This document shows positions 56,023 through 64,000 of a stretch of 64,000 bases of DNA, piece after piece (position 1 is the stretch's first letter; each line of letters starts with the position of its first letter). Source of the stretch: Rapana venosa (taxonomy: Eukaryota > Mollusca > Gastropoda > Neogastropoda > Muricidae); assembly GCA_028751875.1 (NCBI GenBank), contig CM054158.1:10590786-10654785 (forward strand). Direction: 5' to 3'. The position numbers and the translations under genes are program-made. The notes under the pieces were generated by a model that made no database searches, was not told the origin of the DNA, and worked only from the letters and a program-made list of their open reading frames with translations.

Positions 56023-56195
56023 CTTATTTTTATGTTTGTATCGTTATGTTATTTAGCTTTTTATGTTTTTGTAGATCACGATCAGCGTCATGTCTTTATG
56101 CGTTTATGTGCGTTGTGACATTTATTCTTGAATTTCTTATGTTTAGTGTGTATTGCAACATCACTTTTCTTATGTGAAGCAATTATAATTATTTT
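56023..56195. other. AT-rich spacer
   Basis: No feature recognised. Confidence 0.4.
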
Positions 56196-56295
56196 GAACT
56201 ATGGGTTGTTGTTGTTGTTGTTGTTGTGGTGTGTAGTGGTTGTTGTTATCTTCAATTTAACGTCTGTTCACTCTCAGTGATATTAGATGAAATTA
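56196..56295 (-). repeat. Conserved core, inverted copy with (GTT)n
   Basis: (TTG)n at 56,202-56,228, then on the minus strand CATCTAATATCACTGAGAG and GTGAACAGACGTTAAATTG (complement of 56,249-56,290), with (GT)n on the other side. It is the inverse of 54,647-54,692. Confidence 0.72.
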
Positions 56296-56424
56296 ATGTA
56301 TGTGTGTGTGTGTGTGTTTGTTTGTTTGTGTGCGTGCGTGTCTGAGTGTGTCTGTGTGCGCGTGCGTTCTTGCACGCGCGCGCGCGTGTGTATGTGTGCA
56401 TGCATCTGTGTGTGCGTGTGTTTA
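56296..56424. repeat. (GT)n / GCGC-rich microsatellite
   Basis: GTGTGTG with GCGCGCGCG at 56,376-56,386. Confidence 0.9.
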
Positions 56425-56775
56425 TTTATTTATTTATTTATTCTTTTATATCGAGGATAATGGAAAAAGCACTTATGTGCTTTTTTACATCCAGTCCCCG
56501 TGTTTATGCGGTTTTTGTAAATTCTGTCATCCGTTCCCACCGGCACACAATGGCCTACTCTTACGAAAAGCGGGACAGGATTTAACGTGTGCGCAAGATG
56601 TTCTGCGTGCGTTCGCACACGGGGCCTCGGTTTATAGTCTCACCGGAAGGACTTTTGGGGAGAGTGGAGTCTGCACTGATGTTAACTCCAGAGGAAAATA
56701 TCCCCTTGAACGGGAATCGAACCCGGGTCGTGAGATTGCGAGCGCAATGTTCTAACCACTAGGCTATCCCGTCCC
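56425..56775 (-). mobile_element. SINE-2, full-length reference copy
   Basis: The minus strand begins GGGACGGGATAGCCTAGTGG with box A (TAGCCTAGTGG, complement of 56,756-56,766). Box B (GGTTCGATTCC, complement of 56,713-56,723) follows 33-53 bases later, the spacing of a tRNA gene and of RNA polymerase III internal promoters. The body follows, then the 3' end CGGGGACTGGATGTAAAAAA, GCACATAAGTGC and ATTATCCTCGATATAAAA, and finally an (AATA)n tail. The 3' block matches the LINE-A terminus at 21,957-22,015, which points to LINE-A-type reverse transcriptase as mobiliser. A true tRNA gene is excluded by the lack of a cloverleaf continuation and by the SINE body. Confidence 0.92.
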
Positions 56776-57255
56776 TCTTTGTTTAGGCATCAGCAGCCAT
56801 GTTCCAGATCAGAGTTGAGTGTGTTGTCAACGCCACGTGCTGACACAATCCAATATCACACCTGGTGTTTAACATTTTGTTTTTAATTATAAGAACGTGA
56901 TTTTGAGTGGGTGCGTGCATTATCTGACTAACACTGCAGGTGTCTGCATCACCCGGGCCTGATGAACACTTTAGCACATCTAGAAAAAGAAAGTGAAAAA
57001 AATCGTAGCCTGTCACGCCATCTCAAAGCTAACTGGATCTCCACAGTAATGGCATGACCATCCTGTTCTCTTCCTGGTTGCTGAACAAGTAATAGAGGAA
57101 CAATCTGTGAGAGATTCGGTGGCTCTGATTTGAGAAAATCTGTTGCGGGTTTTTCTCTTCCCTGTAAATGTTATTATTTTTTGGGTTTTGTTTGTCAGAA
57201 GGGGATTTGTGCAAAGGCCTCCGATAAAGAATTTTGACAGAGTTATCAATTTAAT
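56776..57255. other. Unique spacer
   Basis: Contains CTGACTAACACTGCAGGTGT at 56,921, also present at 10,728 and, with a one-base deletion, at 15,932. It is thus a short piece of a dispersed sequence. No gene seen. Confidence 0.45.
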
Positions 57256-57257
57256 GA

Positions 57258-57259
57258 GC

Positions 57260-57318
<59 letters not shown>
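57258..57318. repeat. (GA)n microsatellite
   Basis: GA repeats with one AAAGA interruption. Confidence 0.98.
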
Positions 57319-57321
<3 letters not shown>

Positions 57322-57400
57322 ACAATTCTGGTATTGTAATCGAACTTTCAGCACCCATTCTCACTACAAGTATTGGACTAACAGAGCTTGAAATGAATAG

Positions 57401-57465
<65 letters not shown>

Positions 57466-57642
57466 CGGCTGTATTGTAATGGAACTTTCAGCACCATTTT
57501 TTAAATACTAAAAGTATTGTAATAACAGACTTTGCATGGGTTAAAAAGAACTACAAAACAACAACAACAAACAATGGCGGTATTGCAATCAAACTTTCAG
57601 CACACATCCTTGCTTCAAGTTTTGCACAGACTCATGGTCTTA
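57319..57642 (+). repeat. Tandem trimer of a 75-150-bp unit with (CAA)n
   Basis: Three repeats each start with GGTATTGTAATCGAACTTTC or a close variant (57,330, 57,468, 57,580). They continue with AGCACC..TT and ACAAGTATTG, and end in a (CAA)n run. The first CAA run is the longest (57,400-57,463). Confidence 0.85.
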
Positions 57643-57930
57643 GGGGACGGGATAGCTCAGTGGTCAGAGCACTCGCTTTCCCCCAACTAAGGTTAAGCAG
57701 CATCGAGCGTGGTTACCCCTTGGATGGGTGACCGTTTGCGCGCCTTGACTTCGGTACAGTTCCCTTGTTCACCCAGCTGTGAATGGGTACCTGCCCTCTC
57801 TAGAGTCAGGGAAGGTAAAGCAGCGAGGGAGAGGAGATGGGCGCCGCCCTCAATATGCTGGCCCCTGGAGAAGCTGAGGTCTCTGATGCCTCACTCCCCT
57901 ACGACCACATAGGCTATGGGCAAAAGGTAA
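57643..57930 (+). mobile_element. SINE-1, full-length reference copy (tRNA-like head + 5S-like promoter)
   Basis: The head GGGGACGGGATAGCTCAGTG holds a tRNA-type box A (TAGCTCAGTGG, 57,653-57,663). No tRNA box B follows. Instead 57,692-57,745 reads GTTAAGCAGCATCGAGC, then GTGGTTACC and CTTGGATGGGTGACCG. In order and spacing this matches the internal control region of animal 5S rRNA (box A GTTAAGCA, intermediate element, box C TTGGATGGGTGACCG). The body then has CCTTGACTTCGGTACAG, CACCCAGCTGTGAATGG, GTAAAGCAGCGAGGGAG and GGGCGCCGCCCTCAATATGC. Function is presumably RNA polymerase III transcription and retroposition by a LINE not identified here. Five further copies lie in this window. Confidence 0.9.
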
Positions 57931-57994
57931 ATGGTCTTTACCACTGGGCTTTATTACAGTTCTTGATCATTGACGCTGGGGGCAACAGCAAAAT

Positions 57995-58097
57995 GAGAGG
58001 CTGTATGACTCGCTTTCCCCCAGCTAAGGTTAAGCAGCATCGAGCGTGGTTACCCCTTGGATGGGTGACCGTTTGCGCGCCTTGACTTCGGTGGCTT
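57995..58097 (+). mobile_element. SINE-1 partial, 5S-like segment repeated
   Basis: GACTCGCTTTCCCCCAGCTA through the 5S-like block to CGCCTTGACTTCGGTGGC repeats 57,672-57,758 nearly exactly, without the box A leader. It is about 320 bp downstream of the full copy, so a partial tandem duplication or a second insertion. Confidence 0.85.
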
Positions 58098-58488
58098 TCC
58101 CACTCATGGAATTCCACTTCACAGCTTAGTCTTTAGTGATCGACGATGACTCTCTGACTAGGAGGTTTGATTTGCATAGTCCTTATGTGCTGCAGCCCTG
58201 GGGGCTGGTTGGCCTTTGGAGAGCATCTCAAACCTGACTGTCCGATTGCCCACGGCCAGAAGGGGAATTGTACTGTGCACAGGCACCGGTCTCTATAACA
58301 AAATTTGTGCCCAATTTCGAAACAGCAACTGAATCCTTTACTAATTGGAAGGCCGATCGCCGTAACACGCAGCAAACAACATACAAACCACAGATTGAAA
58401 AAAAAAGGATCATAATCAAAAATTCAACAAATTTTAGCAAGAGACGAACTGAAAATGTCATGCAACACCCAGACGACATCCTCAGAAC
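58098..58488. other. Unidentified sequence
   Basis: Balanced composition; short open frames on both strands, none convincing. Confidence 0.4.
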
Positions 58489-58489
58489 G

Positions 58490-58806
58490 GGGACGGGTAG
58501 CCTGTGTAGATGATGCGCATTGCGCTCAAGTGATCTGCTGACAACGGGTCGAACTCCGTCAAGAGGATGTTTACCCTGGAGATCAGTGTCTGGTCCCCTG
58601 CCTCAAAATCCTTCGAAATGAGACATAACCGATCCAGTGGGGGCGACGCACGCAAACATCTTGGCCAACTTTAAAACCTTTCGCTTTCGGAAAAATAGTC
58701 ATTTATCTGTGAAACGAAGATAAAATTTACGAAAACTGCATCCCACATGGGAATGGATGTAAAACAGACCTAATTCTTCTCGAATTAAAGATGAATAAAT
58801 AAATAC
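58490..58806 (+). mobile_element. SINE-2, plus-strand, divergent copy
   Basis: GGGGACGGGTAGCCTGTGTA (box A altered), a CGGGTCGAACTCCG box-B-like block at 58,545-58,558, then a divergent body. The 3' end has GGAATGGATGTAAAACAG and TTCTCGAATTAAAG, and the tail is AATAAATAAATAC. It is more diverged than the two minus-strand copies, so older or error-rich. Confidence 0.75.
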
Positions 58807-58904
58807 AATAAAATAAATTAGCTGGAAGGGTAGGACAGCCACGGTAGTAAGTGTACAACGAAGTACGAAAAAATGCGCCGTTTTGAAGTGAAAGTGAGAT
58901 GAAC

Positions 58905-59035
58905 AGATTATGATGAACGATGAATGATGAACAAATGAATGATGAATGAACGAATGAATGAAAGATTGGAATGAACGAATGAACGACGAAGAAGAAGAAT
59001 GAATGAATGATTATGAACGACAAACGAAGAAATAA
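58905..59035. repeat. (GAAT/GAAC)n degenerate repeat
   Basis: GAATGAATGAACGA units with GATGAAC and GAAGAAG interruptions. Confidence 0.9.
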
Positions 59036-61045
59036 AGGAGAAGGAGAGAGATGAGACAACCGAACTTGAGACTGTCTCACGCACTGTCGTACATCCGTAC
59101 CTCAAGTGGGACACAGCCTTTAGATCCCTCCACAAAGAAAGCTGGACCAGACGGTGATGGGAGTACAGATTTAAGAGGAATATTTTTCAGATCTGTTTGC
59201 AGAAACAACTGGTAATGATTTCTTCCCTCACCCAGCTTGTTTTTAATGACCAGGTGAAATCATTTCTGCCATAAATTATCTGTTGTTGTGGTCTAGCCAA
59301 TCAGCTGGCTGCCTTGACGTATGCAACCAATCAGTGCAGGCGGAGAGTGGGGTGGCGTTTTGGGGGAAGGGGGGGGAGTGTTTACCATATGTTCCAGACC
59401 GATATGCTTTCTGCTTTCCGATGGTGGTACGATGTGCTCAGCTTGTCTCTGACCGAACTACACGTCTTGACGTGCTGCTGTCCATGTTTGCAAAATTGTA
59501 AAAATTTTGGTTGACGTCTGAAATAAGCTCAGACTCAAATTACAAATGAGTGGGGAAGTAGCATTGGTATGTTAACTCGACAAACCTAACACTACTTCAT
59601 CATACATAGTGTGTTTTGACTAACTCATAGCTTGTACAATCAATAACATTCACACACTGCGCACAAGACAACCGATCCCAATCCAGGACAGCATATAAGC
59701 GCGCAGTTCTCCTCAGTGTTTCTTCCTGCCTAAAAGATATGCCTTCGTGTAGTGATTCATCCATCACACAATGCATGCATGCAATGAAGCTACCGGTAAA
59801 GCACTGGCGCAGCACAGCACCATCATGTTTGTCTTTATTTATTGCATGGACAGCACAGTTGCCATGCTGATGTGACATTGTTTCTTCTTCCAATACTCTA
59901 TCGTTTGTGTGTTTCTTATGCTGACTGCATTAATAGCTGGTTCTCCTTTCAGTAATTGAGCTGCTGGTTACCCTGGAAGGGTGACGTGAAGCAGCGCCTT
60001 GACACTGTTTTCCTCATGATTCACTCACGCATCAGTGATCATGCTCTTCTGTACAGGTATTTGCTGTAAAAATGTCATGCACCCCTGTTGTTTGGAGACT
60101 CTTATAACTGCCATGCCTTGAAGCTGGTAGTGATGCAGGCCTAGTTTTATTCATTATATTTTGCCGACTCCCCACAGCAGCCTCCTCGTTGCTTGGCAAG
60201 ATCGTGCCAGTAAATAACTCATTTCAAGACCACTTATGCATTGCAAAGTGGAAGCGTTCATAAATCAAACTCTTATATGTTCTTGTCTCAAAGTATGTCC
60301 CTAGAGACCCAGAGGCCTGAAACATGTCGATTGATCACCAGGTCAGCATATTTAAGGGGGAAACGCCATCTTTGTGTTAATTGATCTAAAGGCAGGATCT
60401 TGCGGACTGGTAGACTGTTCAAGAGGCACAGTTCACTTAGTAACAGTCGATCGTGTCATGGGTCTGGAGAAGCAACGTACAACGAGGTCCCTGCCTATTG
60501 AAAGGAAAAAATCACCCGTAAAAGTGTTTGAACAGTGGTTTGATTATGGAACGGTCACATATATTTACCATATCTATTAACCGTGCATGGTTTGGTTGGA
60601 TGCATAAAAATGTACTGGTCTTCTTCGAATTGAGACTGAGATAACTAAGGTAGGAACAAGAATAAGTTTAATTCATGGGGTACAAGAACCAGCATGCTTA
60701 TTTGCAAAACGAATACGCAACCCCAGTGGAATGTAAGAATTATAACGCAAGAAGAATGTAGTGTTTGCCGTGAGTTTAATGTACGTATCCGAATAACCCA
60801 ACCTAAGAGAAGCATGGCAAGATTAGTACGACAGGGTATGTCCAATACTGCTTCAAGAATTGAACGAACTTGCATGTTTAGTCTTAAGCGACGTATTTTA
60901 CTATCATGTATGCAGAACTTGTTTAGAGGCACACTCGTACAGTCACCAGAGGACACCGACAAGTCCACAACAGAAATACTAGAGGAGAACTGGGAACGAT
61001 TAAGAAGAGGACCAGTATTTTCAAGAGCAGATACGAGCTAAGTCA
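59036..61045. other. Unidentified, mostly clean sequence
   Basis: This is the least repetitive stretch of contig 3. Two CCAATCAG motifs lie 30 bp apart at 59,298-59,335, as in NF-Y-type promoters, but no TATA box or gene follows convincingly. Plus-strand open frames are 60,374-60,580 and 60,694-61,041. The second (115 codons, containing RIRITQPKRSMARLVRQGM) is the most protein-like but has no family I recognise. The minus frame 60,645-60,968 overlaps it, so at most one is real. Confidence 0.35.
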
Positions 61046-62085
61046 CGAATGGGTGTTGAAAGGTCAGAAATATCTTCCCAAAATCGTGGAACGTGTCAAA
61101 CTACCCCATCATCTGATTAAAGATAGAGGAGTGGGAGTAGGTGGGCAGTTGTTCGATATATGAAGACAGAGGCAGAAAGATAAAGAGAACTTCATAGATG
61201 GTCGTCAAAACGGTACAGAGCAGACTTACGACGGAAACAGAATGAGACAGCAGAAGGCAACAGGACAGTCTAGCAGATGACAGGACAAAACAAACAGCAG
61301 ATTAGACAGGACAGGACAAACAACAACAGCTAGTTACAGTATCAAGAGACATGCAGAAAACATGATAGAACAGTTACTACACACAAGACGATTCAGACAG
61401 ATAGACTGACAGGCACAACAAACACAGACAGACAGATAGATAGACAACACACAATCAGACGGACGAAGAAGACGACGACAGTAGTTTTGTACATCAAACA
61501 AACAGCGACGACAGACACAGACAGATAGATGACAGCAACAAGACAGAAAACAGACGCAACAGATTCGACAACAAGATATGCAGAGCTGACGAGACAGTAC
61601 GATGGACAGGAGTTAGTGCGAACAGCTGAACAAAACGTCCGTCATACTATGTATCGACAAATCAGCTCCAGTTAAGCCACCGCACATGCACGCGTCTCTG
61701 CAACTGAAGCAGAATACTTGACTGACTTCCAAGACTATCCACCCATAGGCAGAAACGGTCAGAAGATACAGCGCATGCGCAAGCATATACCCTCCCCATA
61801 CCCTGTCCTGCGCACTCGAACAGACAACAAATGAAGATAAACAGAATCGCAGATAAGACCCGAATCTTAGACAGTGATAAAGGCACATGCACAAATGGCA
61901 GAGCAATTAAGAAGGACGGTCCCTGTGATTCTCATTAAGCCAGTTTATCCACCAGAAGATAAAGTACATGAAACATCGCTCATGTAAATGGAACGGTTAA
62001 AAACTCTGACACAATCACTGTAGTATGCATGAATATGACGTTTCATTTGGTTCATAAACTAATTACTTGTTTCGTTCTTGTTAGG
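61046..62085. other. ACAG-rich, error-textured sequence
   Basis: From about 61,150 to 61,620 the sequence is rich in GACAG, ACAGAC and CAACAG with no regular period, then mixed. The texture resembles an uncorrected read over a microsatellite. No gene supported. Confidence 0.45.
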
Positions 62086-62089
62086 TTGT

Positions 62090-62380
62090 TTTCAGGACGA
62101 TAAGCCGTGTGGTGCACTCAGCTCAGACTCTCCCCCAGCTAAAGGCTGAAGCGCCAATCGAGCGCTGGTTACCAATGACCTGGCGGTATCCTTTCTGCTG
62201 CCTTGGCTTCAGACAGCCACAGTTCACCCAAGCGTAAATGGCACTCCCTCTTTGGTACAGGGAAGCTGTTTAAAGCAGCGAGGGAGAAAGAGGGATGGCG
62301 CCGCCCTCAAAATGATGCACTGAGGAAGCGAAGTTCACCCAACATGTAAAGACCACATCGTGTTAATGAGGACATTTACC
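62090..62380 (+). mobile_element. SINE-1, plus-strand, error-rich copy
   Basis: CAGGACGATAAGCCGTGTGG at the head, CTCCCCCAGCTAAAGGCTGA, GTTACCAATGACCTGG, CTGCCTTGGCTTCAGACAG, GTTCACCCAAGCG, TAAAGCAGCGAGGGAGAAAG and GGCGCCGCCCTCAA follow SINE-1 order with inserted bases. Confidence 0.8.
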
Positions 62381-62774
62381 TTTCACTCATTGTTTTCAGG
62401 AAGCTACATTTTAGTACGTTGAGACTTTAAGCGAATAGCTGTTGCTCATTGCAATGCTATTGATTTCTTAGTACGTAACACGTTAAACGTTCCACTTTCG
62501 AAAGAGCTAGGCCATAACGTCAGAAGAACGGATGACAATAACAAGTATAGGTAAAACCTTTATACCTTGAGCTTACATTCAGTGCCTAGTTTTATTCAAT
62601 CCTGTGAGTGGCAGCCTCCTCCAGTTGTGGTAAAGCAGTTACGGGTAATACGCCGTATCAAATGTCCCATAAGCTTAAGGTCTTGAGCGTAGCCTCAGAA
62701 CCTCGATTTCTTAGCCTTCTATGAGGGGCGCATTCCTCTGTTTCAGATGCTACACTTCCTGAAGTCCTGACAGA
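62381..62774. other. Unidentified spacer
   Basis: Mixed sequence without recognisable repeat or gene. Confidence 0.35.
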
Positions 62775-62960
62775 AGCGAAGCAGTGTACATTACAAGGGA
62801 ACTGGGGAAACGTACTGAATGCCAAGGCCGAGAACGGTCCACACATCCAATGTAAACCAACCGCGCTGCTTAACTTGGCTGTTGTAGCGAGCGTCCGAAC
62901 CCTGAGCTGCAAACCTCCCCGGGTACATACGTGAATTCGAACAGTGGTGCACCTGAGGTG
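62775..62960 (-). mobile_element. SINE-1, minus-strand, 5' half, error-rich
   Basis: On the minus strand, CAGCTCAGGGTTCGGACGCT at the head, then AAGTTAAGCAGCGCGG, TTGGATGTGTGGACCG (5S box C with an insertion) and CCTTGGCATTCAGTAC. It stops near the CAGTTCCC block. Confidence 0.72.
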
Positions 62961-63225
62961 TAGTTGAGTCAGAGCTGAAATAACTTCTCAGCACTAGAGA
63001 CAACCACACTACCTACCCCAGCTCACTCACGACCACAAGCAACACACAAACAGGGGTGACACGGACCGCTACTACACCAACCGCAACAGCCACAACCACA
63101 CAGAACAATCTCACGTGGATTGATGTAGAAAAAAGATAGATAAGCTGCTAAATTACTCGACAAATTAAATCCCACATTTACACTAAGGAATAAATGACAT
63201 GAATGAATAAATCTCACAAACACAG
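62961..63225. other. Spacer before CA-rich end
   Basis: No feature recognised. Confidence 0.35.
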
Positions 63226-63229
63226 CCAG

Positions 63230-64000
63230 CACGTAAACTTTTTCTGCCACAACACACACACACCGATCCGACCCACACACACACACACACACACACAGCA
63301 TCAGCACGCACGCACACACACACACACACAACAGACACAGCACGACACACACACACACACACGGGGGATGAGAACGAAAACTTTAAACACTGGACACAAC
63401 TCACACATGAAAACAAAAAAGTACACAAACAATACAGCACAAAAACACAGCAGCATAACACACACTCACAACTGCACAAGACCACAACGCACGGCGAGGC
63501 GACAAACACACACACACCACAACAACAGCAACAACGCACACACACACACACACACACACAACACACACGACACGCACACACACAAACACATACACACACA
63601 AAACACACACAACACACACGCACAACACAGCACACACACACAGCACACACACGACACACACAACACAACGACACACACACACAAACACACACACACATCA
63701 ACACACACCAACGCACAAACACAAACCACACAGACACACACAACACCACACCCACACACACTCACACAACACACACACACACAACACACCACACACACGC
63801 ACACCACACACACACACAAACACATACACACACATAACACACCACCACAACAGCAAACACACCACACACACAACAAACACACACACACACACACACCAAA
63901 CACAACACGACACAACACACCAACACACAACCACACAACAAACACACACACAACACAACACCATACACACACACATTTTACACACAACTCACAACACACA
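63230..64000. repeat. Degenerate (CA)n array running off the window
   Basis: CA repeats interrupted every 10-20 bases by AACA, GCAC or CCAC. Long Cys/Val open frames on the minus strand arise from the GT complement. Confidence 0.95.

Noticed and set aside
56700..56775. A genuine tRNA gene on the minus strand
   Set aside because: Boxes A and B are intact, but the sequence continues into the SINE-2 body and tail, and the same body occurs at 50,285 and 55,770.
57692..57745. A genuine 5S rRNA gene
   Set aside because: Only the internal control region is similar; the 5' and 3' arms of 5S rRNA are absent and the segment is embedded in SINE-1.
59298..59335. Promoter with two CCAAT boxes
   Set aside because: The motifs are real, but there is no convincing core promoter, first exon or downstream gene, so I do not list a promoter feature.

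Overview
This window is non-coding, repeat-dominated DNA from an animal nuclear genome assembly. I could not support a single intact protein-coding gene. The non-LTR retrotransposon clades, the tRNA-headed SINEs, the abundance of (CA)n/(GT)n and trinucleotide microsatellites and a CCTAAC-type satellite suggest an invertebrate, most likely a mollusc. That assignment is an inference. Two runs of exactly 500 N (8,369-8,868 and 48,501-49,000) are placeholder scaffold gaps, so the window is three contigs joined by scaffolding.

Contig 1 (1-8,368) has a homopolymer-smeared character (runs such as GGGGAAAA and CCCCTTTT). Its first 5.3 kb can still be recognised as a degraded relative of 19,920-23,400: a LINE reverse-transcriptase 3' half, a CT-rich tract, a SINE insertion and a second LINE 3' tail. 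The rest (5.35-8.37 kb) is not identifiable.

Contig 2 (8,869-48,500) starts in a 20/21-bp minisatellite and ends in a telomere-like satellite. Positions 12,834-20,513 recur at 29,218-36,897, with an offset of exactly 16,384 bp. The repeated block is itself an indel-ridden version of the cleaner 8,869-12,833 segment. This contig carries LINE-A (CR1/Jockey-like, 18.8-22.0 kb; truncated second copy at 35.2-36.9 kb), LINE-B (26.3-28.3 kb) and LINE-C (RTE clade, minus strand, 41.1-44.2 kb). It also holds a 47-bp minisatellite (24.3-25.2 kb), several sharply bounded islands without any G (42.9-44.6 kb), and 3.9 kb of CCTAACC-type satellite.

Contig 3 (49,001-64,000) is cleaner at first. It is a mosaic of SINEs, one 5'-truncated CR1/L2-type LINE and long microsatellites, and becomes indel-rich after about 61 kb.

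The most interesting biology is a SINE/LINE system. SINE-1 has a tRNA-like box A leader joined to a segment that closely matches the internal promoter of 5S rRNA. SINE-2 has a complete tRNA head (boxes A and B) and shares its 3' end with the 3' end of LINE-A, which makes LINE-A or a relative its likely mobilising partner. A third dispersed repeat (DR-3) carries a conserved double hairpin and ends in GAC/GAA triplets that have seeded a large microsatellite. The most important technical points are the exact 7,680-bp duplication and the G-free islands, both of which look like assembly or consensus artefacts until shown otherwise.
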